Assembly (NCBI GenBank): GCA_031287245.1
Contig: JAITTD010000032.1
Location: forward strand, 1 to 5,151
From: Bacteroidales bacterium
GTDB lineage: Bacteria > Bacteroidota > Bacteroidia > Bacteroidales > UBA4181
Length of the DNA stretch: 5,151 nucleotides
Reading direction: 5' to 3'
Part shown: piece after piece, positions 1 through 5,151 of the stretch
Numbering within the stretch: position 1 is the first letter of the stretch
Layout of the letters: the number at the start of each line of letters is the position of its first letter
The notes under the pieces: generated by a model
What the model saw: only the letters and a program-made list of their open reading frames with translations
Databases searched by the model: none
What the model was told of the DNA's origin: nothing
Made by a program: the position numbers and the translations under genes

Positions 1-310
1 AATCTTTCTGCAAATCCGCTGCGGTCTTGTTGTTTATTCCCCCAAAATCAATCCGTATCACAGGGTGATTTAATTGCGTCCAATCAACTTTATCTTCCAT
101 CCAAAGCCCCCCAAACAACTCTTTTTGCCCTCTGAAAATTGCCTCCAGCGTACTCACTAACAGCGATTTGCCAAAACGCCGCGGGCGGGACAGAAAAAAC
201 ACTTGTCCAGATGTGATAAGATGATGTATTGTTTCCGTCTTATCTACATAGAGGTAATCGCCTTCTCGCAATTTCTCAAACGATTGTATTCCTATGGGTA
301 AATTTTTCAT
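1..310 (-). CDS. AAA-ATPase-like / DUF1703 family protein, N-terminal part (3' end off window)
   Basis: This is the first 103 codons of a gene that starts with ATG at 310 and runs off the left edge without a stop. The translation begins MKNLPIGIQSFEKLREGDYL and continues with YVDKTE, the standard opening of the AAA-ATPase-like family (PF09820), so the start is secure. The nucleotide-binding motif is SRPRRFGKS at about residues 41-49, a Walker A variant typical of this family, lacking the usual first glycine. It is followed by a segment with FGGLWM and then VIRIDFG near residues 83-89. Family members usually run to 500-580 residues and end in a DUF1703 PD-(D/E)XK nuclease-like domain, which is not visible here. 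Cellular role is unknown; such proteins are often multi-copy in Bacteroidota and are suspected mobile or defence-related ATPases. The gene is preceded by 106 non-coding bases with a possible promoter, so it may be transcribed on its own. The gene at 4147-5151 shows the C-terminal half of the same family, so the two are probably paralogues. Confidence 0.9.
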   Translation of the reverse strand, partial: MKNLPIGIQSFEKLREGDYLYVDKTETIHHLITSGQVFFLSRPRRFGKSLLVSTLEAIFRGQKELFGGLWMEDKVDWTQLNHPVIRIDFGGINNKTAADLQKD

Positions 311-339
311 ATTATTTGCCTAAAAGTCTTTTTATTTAT

Positions 340-372
340 CAAACCTTTGAACTCGTTATTCAGCTAAGCAAA
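340..372 (-). promoter_or_regulatory. possible Bacteroidota-type promoter for the ATPase gene starting at 310
   Basis: On the minus strand TTTG (372-369) is followed after 21 bases by AAGGTTTG (347-340). This matches the Bacteroidota primary-sigma consensus TTTG / TAnnTTTG with one mismatch (first T is A) and a spacer at the long end of the usual range. Transcription would start near 333, leaving a leader of roughly 23 bases before the ATG at 310. The motif is short and the region AT-rich, so a chance match is possible. Confidence 0.35.
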
Positions 373-398
373 GTGATGACCTTGCCATCTACATCACT
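372..398. repeat. short dyad: 7-bp inverted repeat with 13-base loop
   Basis: AGTGATG (372-378) and CATCACT (392-398) are perfect inverted repeats separated by 13 bases. The dyad lies 19 bases past the stop of the DUF234 ATPase and touches the -33-like TTTG of the possible promoter for the next gene. On the minus strand it is followed by TTGCTTAGC and not by a run of T, so it is a poor intrinsic terminator. A protein-binding site, or a weak hairpin with no role, are alternatives. Confidence 0.35.
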
Positions 399-416
399 GA
401 ATTTTCTGTTTGTTTT

Positions 417-1790
417 TTACTGCTTAAAACTAAATAAAATATCTTCTGCTAAATACACATTTTCGGTATTCGTTTTTATGCTATTTTTCATAAATAATGC
501 CGGTATGATTGTTTTCTTTTCAGCAAACGGCAATAAGGCTGCTTTTTCTTCCAATTCTTTTGTAAGTTTATGATTATCATACTGCTTTTCGTTCCATTTA
601 CATTCTCCCACAAGCAAATATTTTTCGTCGGCAGACAAAGCCAGCACATCAATTTCAATTTCCACGCCTTTCTTTGGATTTCCCCACCAGCGGCTTGCTG
701 TATTAAACTGTATTCCGTTGATTTTCAGATATGGAACTGCCGAACGGCAAAGATTTTCCCACATTTCAGCAACATATTCGTTGAAACGGCTTGCTATTTT
801 GCTCGACACCACTTGACTTTGTGCCGTTTCGATAAGAGAACGGTTGGGAACGACATATTTGAAATAAAAATGCAGGAATGGGTCGGCGATTTTGTATAAA
901 CTTTTTTTACTGTTTTTGGGATTTTCGCCAAAAGGAATTTCGCGGCGTATATACCCCAGCATCAACAGTTTCTCCAATGGTGCGGATAAATGTGTAGCAG
1001 GCTTTTCGAGACGAGCCGCTATTTCCGAAAGGCGGTTGCAGCCAGCCGCCACAAGCGAAAGAATGGTAAACGAATGAACCGTATCGCGCATATCGTCTAA
1101 AAACAAACGCATTGGTTCATCGTAAAGTATGCCCTGCGAAGTAAGTAAGTGGTATTCAAGAGCTTCAAACAGCGTTTTCTCTGTCAGGCGAAGTTCCCAA
1201 TAACGGGGAATTCCACCCCAAACGCTGTATTCTTCGATTGCTTCGTTTGCAGAACAATTCAAAACTTCCTGAATATAAGCAACTTGCATCGGGTTGATTT
1301 TCATAATCTCATCAGCCCTGCCGAAAAGCGGAGCGGCAGAGTCGAACACCAAACCATGCATTAACTGTTGTGAAGAACCGCAAATAACAAGATTAAATTT
1401 CAGCGCATCTTTGTTTTCCATCAGTTTTTGCAACAGTGCCGGAATTTCAGGAGAATTTTTAACCAAATACGGAAATTCGTCAATGCAAAGCGTGATTTTA
1501 GTTGTCAAGCGGGCATTCAAATTTTCAAAAAACGAACTCCAATCCGGATAAATTACATTGCCAAAACCATCAATCGAATTGCCGATAACACCTGCCAGCA
1601 ACGCGCGTTGCTGTACTGCTTCCGACTGGTCAGCCATAAAATATATATCATTGTTGTGAAGAACCTGTTTTAACAAACGCGATTTTCCGCAACGCCGCCT
1701 GCCATAAACCACTGCAAAAACAGCAATTTCGCGATTTAATGCCTTTTGCAGACGGCTTTGTTCTGCTTTTCTATCTACAAATTTTAACAT
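417..1790 (-). CDS. ATP-binding protein, archaeal-ATPase / DUF234 type, with C-terminal PD-(D/E)XK-like domain
   Basis: This is a complete 457-residue P-loop ATPase. The start MLKFVDRKAE is the usual opening of the family (archaeal ATPase PF01637 plus DUF234 PF03008). Visible parts in order are: Walker A GRRRCGKS (30-37); Walker B LCIDE (101-105); a sensor-like segment ICGSS (136-140); PLFGRAD (154-160), conserved in the family; a probable winged-helix region (about 240-285, LSEIAARL and LLMLGYIRR); and a C-terminal nuclease-like fold with WEN at 344-346, D381 and the E-C-K triad at 396-398. The D...ExK spacing is that of PD-(D/E)XK enzymes, so nuclease activity is possible but inferred. Substrate, partners and physiological role are unknown; it should be cytoplasmic, as no signal peptide or membrane segment is seen. 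It starts 41 bp after fcl on the same strand and could be read through from gmd-fcl, but its much lower G+C suggests a separate origin. No clear Shine-Dalgarno sequence precedes it. Confidence 0.88.
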   Translation of the reverse strand: MLKFVDRKAEQSRLQKALNREIAVFAVVYGRRRCGKSRLLKQVLHNNDIYFMADQSEAVQQRALLAGVIGNSIDGFGNVIYPDWSSFFENLNARLTTKITLCIDEFPYLVKNSPEIPALLQKLMENKDALKFNLVICGSSQQLMHGLVFDSAAPLFGRADEIMKINPMQVAYIQEVLNCSANEAIEEYSVWGGIPRYWELRLTEKTLFEALEYHLLTSQGILYDEPMRLFLDDMRDTVHSFTILSLVAAGCNRLSEIAARLEKPATHLSAPLEKLLMLGYIRREIPFGENPKNSKKSLYKIADPFLHFYFKYVVPNRSLIETAQSQVVSSKIASRFNEYVAEMWENLCRSAVPYLKINGIQFNTASRWWGNPKKGVEIEIDVLALSADEKYLLVGECKWNEKQYDNHKLTKELEEKAALLPFAEKKTIIPALFMKNSIKTNTENVYLAEDILFSFKQ

Positions 1791-1810
1791 ATTGTTGCTT
1801 TCGCGATTAT

Positions 1811-1842
1811 GTTATTCAAACATAATGTTGTTCAAACATAAT
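1811..1842. repeat. 16-bp direct tandem duplication at the end of fcl
   Basis: GTTATTCAAACATAAT (1811-1826) is followed immediately by GTTGTTCAAACATAAT (1827-1842), 15 of 16 bases identical. The right-hand unit contains the fcl stop codon (1832-1834) and its last two codons; the left-hand unit lies in the gap before the DUF234 ATPase. This looks like a local duplication by replication slippage. The stop of fcl is the same with one or two units. Confidence 0.85.
1817..1840 (-). promoter_or_regulatory. two promoter -7-like motifs ahead of the DUF234 ATPase
   Basis: On the minus strand each unit of the tandem duplication contains TATGTTTG (1840-1833 and 1824-1817), a perfect match to the Bacteroidota -7 consensus TAnnTTTG. 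The copy nearer the gene would give a leader of roughly 20 bases before the ATG at 1790. No TTTG lies at the expected 19-21 base distance upstream of either copy; the nearest candidate for the gene-proximal copy is GTTG with 24 bases between. The match is therefore only half a promoter and may be coincidental. Confidence 0.22.
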
Positions 1843-2938
1843 TAAACTCAACAGCGCTTCGATACCACGCATATAACTTTTCTATCCCCTCATCAATCCC
1901 TATTCGGTGTTTCCAGCCTAATTCATGCAGTTTCGTGACGTCCGTCAGTTTTTTCATGGTGCCGTCAGGTTTTTCGGCATTAAACCACAATTCGCCTGCA
2001 AAACCGGTCTTTTCCTTTATCAGATAAGCGATGTCGCGGATGGAAATATCAACGCCCGTCCCTACGTTGATGTGGGTGTTGCGGATTTCTTTGCCCAGAC
2101 TGGCAGCAATATCGGCAAAGTTGATGTGTTCCATGACGAAAACAGTAGCGTCCGCCATTTCTTCACTCCACAAGAACTCGCGCAATGGTGTGCCCGAGCC
2201 CCATATCTCTACCTGCACAGCGCCATTTGCCTTACGTTGAACACCATATTTTGCCAAAATTTTCAGAATGGTGTCTTGCGAAGCATTCCCGGTAACTCCT
2301 TCGATGGGGCGTTGGTCAAGGTCACGGCTGATTGCCTGCCGGTCATCATTTTCCAAACATTTGCCCAGATGGATTTTCCGAAGCATGGCGGGCAACACGT
2401 GCGAGGTTTCCAGATTGAAATTGTCGTTCGGACCATACAGGTTTGTGGGCATCACTGCGATGAAATTTGTGCCGTATTGCAGGTTGTAACTCTCGCACAT
2501 CTTGATGCCGGCAATCTTGGCGATGGCATAAGGCTCGTTGGTATATTCCAATGGTGCCGTCAGCAGCGCATCTTCATTCATCGGCTGCTGCGCCTCCTTA
2601 GGGTAGATGCAGGTACTGCCCAAAAAAACCAACTTTTTCACGCCGTTCAGATACGATTGATGAATTACATTGTTCTGAATCGTCAGATTTTCGTAAATAA
2701 AATCGGCTCTGTACTTGTTGTTGGCGACAATACCGCCCACTTTGGCTGCCGCGAGAATGACATATTCCGGTTTTTCTTTGGCGAAAAAATCGGCAACCGC
2801 TTGTTGGTCAATCAGATTGAGTTCCGCATGGCTTCGCAATATGAAATGAGTGTAGCCTTTTTGTTGCAAATTCGCTAAAATGGCAGAACCGACTAATCCT
2901 TTATGTCCCGCAACAAATATTTTTGCGCTCTTATCCAT
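1832..2938 (-). CDS. fcl: GDP-L-fucose synthase (GDP-4-keto-6-deoxy-D-mannose 3,5-epimerase-4-reductase)
   Basis: Fcl, a cytoplasmic short-chain dehydrogenase/reductase, epimerises GDP-4-keto-6-deoxy-D-mannose at C3 and C5 and reduces it with NADPH to GDP-L-fucose. Counted from ATG 2938 (368 residues), the nucleotide-binding motif GHKGLVG is at 11-17, followed by the SDR catalytic set S108, Y137 and K141 (PYAIAK) and the epimerase acid/base pair C110 and H180. Each sits one residue from its E. coli counterpart (S107, Y136, K140, C109, H179), which supports this ATG. An in-frame TTG at 2950 would add four residues and overlap gmd by 8 bp; I consider it less likely. Relative to the 321-residue E. 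coli enzyme there is an insertion of nearly 40 residues at about 196-241, between VLPAMLRK and WGSGTPLREF; I recall similar long forms in Bacteroides. The gene follows gmd after 4 bp, indicating co-transcription and probably coupled translation. It also goes by the name wcaG. Confidence 0.97.
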   Translation of the reverse strand: MDKSAKIFVAGHKGLVGSAILANLQQKGYTHFILRSHAELNLIDQQAVADFFAKEKPEYVILAAAKVGGIVANNKYRADFIYENLTIQNNVIHQSYLNGVKKLVFLGSTCIYPKEAQQPMNEDALLTAPLEYTNEPYAIAKIAGIKMCESYNLQYGTNFIAVMPTNLYGPNDNFNLETSHVLPAMLRKIHLGKCLENDDRQAISRDLDQRPIEGVTGNASQDTILKILAKYGVQRKANGAVQVEIWGSGTPLREFLWSEEMADATVFVMEHINFADIAASLGKEIRNTHINVGTGVDISIRDIAYLIKEKTGFAGELWFNAEKPDGTMKKLTDVTKLHELGWKHRIGIDEGIEKLYAWYRSAVEFNYV

Positions 2939-2942
2939 ACGT

Positions 2943-4091
2943 TTATTCAAAATAATTCAAAATCCGGTATCCGCCGTCTTTCAGGTAATTTTCCTTTTTC
3001 ATCAGGTTCAAGTCGTTGGTCATCATGTCATCGCACAATGTTGACAAGTCGTATTGCGGTGTCCAGCCGAGTTTTGTCCGCGCTTTTGTGCTGTCGCCCA
3101 CCAATAATTCCACTTCGGTGGGGCGGAAATAGGCGGGATCCACACCCACTACCGGTTCGCCCGTCCGTTTGCGGAAAATCTCCAAATATTCTGCGCCCAC
3201 GGTACGGTTGAAAACGGCATCGTCCACGCCGGTGATATAGCCCTTTTCATCCACGCCTGCGCCTTTAAATTCCACGCCTACACCTACTTTCCCGAAGGAC
3301 AGAATGATAAAATCGCGGATGGTAGTGGTCACGCCGGTGGAGATGACATAATCGTCCGGCGCATCCTGTTGAAGAATCAGGTACATGGCTTTGATGTAAT
3401 CCTTGGCGTGTCCCCAGTCGCGCTTGCTGGACAGGTTACCCAAAAATACCTGAGCCTGCAAACCCAGCACAATGCGGGACACCGCTCTGGTGATTTTCCG
3501 CGTGACGAAGGTTTCGCCCCTGAGCGGCGATTCGTGGTTGAACAGAATGCCGTTGCTGGCATGTATGCCGTATGCCTCGCGGTAATTCACCGTAATCCAG
3601 TAGGCATACAGTTTGGCAACCGCATAGGGACTGCGCGGGTAGAACGGCGTTGTTTCCCTTTGAGGAATTTCTTGCACCAATCCGTACAATTCGGACGTGG
3701 ATGCCTGATAAACACGTGTTTTCTCTTTCAAATTCAGCAGGCGAACGGCTTCCAATAGTCGCAATGTGCCTATTCCATCGGCGTTGGCGGTATATTCGGG
3801 TGTGTCGAAACTGACCTTTACGTGACTCATGGCGGCAAGGTTGTAAATCTCGTCCGGGCGCACGTCGCCGATGATGCGCGTCAAGTTCATGCTGTCCGTC
3901 AGGTCGCCGTAGTGCAATACGAAATTTCGGTTTTCGATGTGCGGATCCTGATACAGGTGGTCAATCCTTTCGGTGTTGAACAATGACGAACGCCGTTTGA
4001 TTCCATGAACGATATATCCTTTTTTAATCAAATACTCAGACAGATAGGCTCCGTCTTGCCCTGTAATACCGGTAATTAGTGCTGTTTTCAT
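2943..4091 (-). CDS. gmd: GDP-mannose 4,6-dehydratase
   Basis: Gmd catalyses the first committed step to GDP-L-fucose: GDP-D-mannose to GDP-4-keto-6-deoxy-D-mannose, using tightly bound NADP+ recycled in the reaction. The protein has 382 residues, close to the 373 of E. coli Gmd. The extended-SDR Rossmann motif TGITGQDG is at 7-14; KRRSS at 32-36 supplies the arginines that favour NADP+; the catalytic residues T132, E134 (STSELYG), Y156 and K160 (SPYAVAK) fall on exactly the E. coli numbers. The substrate-binding stretch NHESPLRGETFVTRKI is at 185-200, and YFRPTEVELLVGD near 321-333 is the conserved C-terminal signature. About ten extra residues lie around 286-316, a variable loop in this family. 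The ATG at 4091 is unambiguous because MKTALITGITG is the normal N-terminus. A 55-bp AT-rich gap separates it from the upstream ATPase gene, and no clear promoter is visible there. Its G+C is higher than that of the DUF234 ATPase. Confidence 0.98.
   Translation of the reverse strand: MKTALITGITGQDGAYLSEYLIKKGYIVHGIKRRSSLFNTERIDHLYQDPHIENRNFVLHYGDLTDSMNLTRIIGDVRPDEIYNLAAMSHVKVSFDTPEYTANADGIGTLRLLEAVRLLNLKEKTRVYQASTSELYGLVQEIPQRETTPFYPRSPYAVAKLYAYWITVNYREAYGIHASNGILFNHESPLRGETFVTRKITRAVSRIVLGLQAQVFLGNLSSKRDWGHAKDYIKAMYLILQQDAPDDYVISTGVTTTIRDFIILSFGKVGVGVEFKGAGVDEKGYITGVDDAVFNRTVGAEYLEIFRKRTGEPVVGVDPAYFRPTEVELLVGDSTKARTKLGWTPQYDLSTLCDDMMTNDLNLMKKENYLKDGGYRILNYFE
2945..2964. repeat. 10-bp tandem repeat at the gmd stop
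   Basis: ATTCAAAATA (2945-2954) is followed by ATTCAAAATC (2955-2964), nine of ten bases identical. It encodes the last residues of Gmd (ILNYFE) and overlaps the TAA by one base. The first unit recurs exactly at 4120-4129 in the gmd leader. The sequence is AT-rich, so part of the similarity may be chance. Confidence 0.5.
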
Positions 4092-4146
4092 TATTTTTTA
4101 ATCGCTTTGTTGTACATTAATTCAAAATATTTTTTCTGTAAACATT
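4092..4146. other. 55-bp AT-rich intergenic gap upstream of gmd
   Basis: The gap between the stop of the upstream ATPase gene and the gmd ATG is very AT-rich and ends in a run of A just before the start on the minus strand, as is common for Bacteroidota translation starts that lack a Shine-Dalgarno sequence. I see no hairpin followed by a T-run and no pair matching TTTG / TAnnTTTG. A promoter inside the upstream gene, or read-through from it, would both fit. Confidence 0.5.
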
Positions 4147-5151
4147 CTATTCCATTTTTTCTATTCTGCACCCTATTTCTTTCCCTGCAAAAGCGACTGC
4201 CAAAAGCAACACTTTTTGCCCGTCATCAAAGCGTTCGGCATAATGTTTTTCTTTTATTTGCCGGATGGCTTTGTCCAACAAAACACTTATGTTTTCTTCC
4301 TGAACCTGAAATTTCACTTCTGCAATCACCGTATGCTCCTTGGCTTTCCACACCGCATCAATTCGCCCTTTGTTGGTGACAACCTCGCCTGCCACATCAA
4401 AGCCGAGCAACTTGAGCCACAACAGTAGCAGCGAATGGTAGTATGCCTCTTTGCCAATACGCAACTGATAAGGAATATGTGCCAACATTTCGCGTAAACT
4501 TTTTTCCAAACTGCCGGCATCACACGCCAAAAGTTGCTTTTGCATACGCTGTATCAGTATTCCTCCCACCGAGTGGTGGCTGTAGGCGCTTAGCAGGTGT
4601 TCCAGCAGCGATTCTCTCACTTCCCGATTGGGCATCTCAAGCGTATATTGCGGGACACCCTCTATCAACTCTTTGTGCTTAATGGTCAAATAACCGGTTT
4701 GAAAAAGTAGCGGTATTTCGCTGATTTCCTGCGGGTTGAAACTGTTAAAATCCCTTGCCTCTGCAACAATCGGCTCTAATATCGGATCCAATTGGTCGCG
4801 CTGCATCAGCAATTTTATCAAAAATGTAGGCGTGCCTGTGCTGAACCAATAGTTGCTAAATTCCTTATTAGCAAATATCAGCAAAGTAGAAAACGGGTTA
4901 TAGATGGCGGTTTTGCCATCCCACGAATAGCCATCGTACCAACGCCGTACCCCTTCCAATGTCTCTGAATTGGACATACCTACACATTCGGCTAATGCGG
5001 GCAGATATTCCGAAAAATAATGTTCCAATTCGGCTTGTGTGTAGCCGCAAATGGTAGCATATTCTTTGAGCAAGGTTATATCGCGAAGATTATTCAGCCC
5101 CGAAAAGATGGATAGCCCTGCAAATTTAGATACACCCGTCAGAAAAACAAA
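4147..5151 (-). CDS. AAA-ATPase-like / DUF1703 family protein, C-terminal part (5' end off window)
   Basis: The reading frame is open from the right edge to the TAG at 4147, giving 334 residues with no true start in the window; the first possible internal start, TTG at 5073, is not the real one because the frame and the family match continue upstream (FLTGVSKFAGLSIFSGLNNL). Visible parts, numbered within the fragment, are: the end of the ATPase domain (1-35); WYDGYS (71-76) and YNPFS (84-88), then SNYWFSTGTPTFL (about 99-111), all hallmarks of the PF09820 family; and a C-terminal DUF1703 PD-(D/E)XK domain with D265, E278 and K280 (EVK) and an RQIKEKHY segment near 297-304. The intact nuclease triad suggests DNA or RNA binding or cleavage, but no activity has been established for the family as far as I know. 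It lies 55 bp upstream of gmd on the same strand. Together with the gene at 1-310 it brackets the fucose genes with same-family members. Confidence 0.9.
   Translation of the reverse strand, partial: FVFLTGVSKFAGLSIFSGLNNLRDITLLKEYATICGYTQAELEHYFSEYLPALAECVGMSNSETLEGVRRWYDGYSWDGKTAIYNPFSTLLIFANKEFSNYWFSTGTPTFLIKLLMQRDQLDPILEPIVAEARDFNSFNPQEISEIPLLFQTGYLTIKHKELIEGVPQYTLEMPNREVRESLLEHLLSAYSHHSVGGILIQRMQKQLLACDAGSLEKSLREMLAHIPYQLRIGKEAYYHSLLLLWLKLLGFDVAGEVVTNKGRIDAVWKAKEHTVIAEVKFQVQEENISVLLDKAIRQIKEKHYAERFDDGQKVLLLAVAFAGKEIGCRIEKME

Noticed and set aside
372..398. The dyad as an intrinsic terminator for the DUF234 ATPase.
   Set aside because: The stem is only 7 bp, the loop is long, and no T-run follows on the transcribed strand.
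229..573. A 114-codon plus-strand open frame with a hydrophobic, membrane-like translation.
   Set aside because: It overlaps the start of one confident gene and the end of another on the opposite strand. The hydrophobicity follows from reading AT-rich antisense sequence.
1925..2878. A 317-codon open frame on the plus strand, antisense to fcl.
   Set aside because: It lies entirely within a gene with all catalytic residues conserved, its translation has no recognisable domain, and it is best explained as a shadow of the codon usage of fcl.
2939..2950. TTG at 2950 as the fcl start.
   Set aside because: It would overlap gmd and add four residues beyond the family's usual N-terminus; the ATG at 2938 puts the catalytic residues one position from those of E. 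coli.
3369..3758. A 129-codon plus-strand open frame inside gmd.
   Set aside because: It is antisense to the conserved catalytic region of gmd and has no family resemblance of its own.
1832..4091. A capsule or O-antigen biosynthesis locus.
   Set aside because: Only the GDP-fucose donor genes are present; there is no glycosyltransferase, flippase, polymerase or fkp in the window, so a glycan locus cannot be claimed.
1..5151. One ATPase gene split by insertion of the gmd-fcl block.
   Set aside because: On the minus strand the upstream fragment (right edge) is a C-terminus with its own stop and the downstream fragment (left edge) is an N-terminus with its own start. That is the wrong order for a split gene; these are two separate genes.

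Overview
The window is a compact, almost fully coding stretch in which all five genes lie on the minus strand. It suggests a member of the Bacteroidota, probably Bacteroidales-like. The reasons are the adjacent gmd-fcl pair with a long-form Fcl, the multi-copy 'AAA-ATPase-like / DUF1703' family at both edges, AT-rich start regions without clear Shine-Dalgarno sequences, and matches to the Bacteroidota promoter consensus (TTTG ... TAnnTTTG). This assignment rests on recalled family features, not on a search.

In transcription order (right to left): positions 5151-4147 hold the C-terminal 334 residues of an AAA-ATPase-like protein with a PD-(D/E)XK nuclease-type domain, its 5' end off the window. 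After a 55-bp AT-rich gap come gmd (4091-2943, GDP-mannose 4,6-dehydratase) and fcl (2938-1832, GDP-L-fucose synthase), only 4 bp apart. After 41 bp comes a complete 457-residue ATPase of the archaeal-ATPase/DUF234 type (1790-417), also ending in a PD-(D/E)XK-like domain. After 106 bp containing a dyad and a possible promoter comes the N-terminal 103 residues of a second AAA-ATPase-like protein (310-1), its 3' end off the window.

The two central genes form a complete two-step pathway from GDP-D-mannose to GDP-L-fucose, the donor for fucosylated surface glycans and glycoproteins. All catalytic residues that I can place are present, so both enzymes look functional. The three flanking ATPases have no established function that I know of. 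They look like members of mobile or expanding families and are not obviously connected to fucose synthesis. No tRNA, rRNA, CRISPR array, transposase or att site was seen. There is no gene-free stretch above 300 bp.

The points most worth a second look are: the direct-orientation pair of related ATPase genes bracketing the fucose cassette; the sharp base-composition step between gmd and the DUF234 ATPase; and a 16-bp tandem duplication at the fcl stop codon that carries two copies of a promoter -7-like motif. I did not find convincing evidence of a wholly new system.
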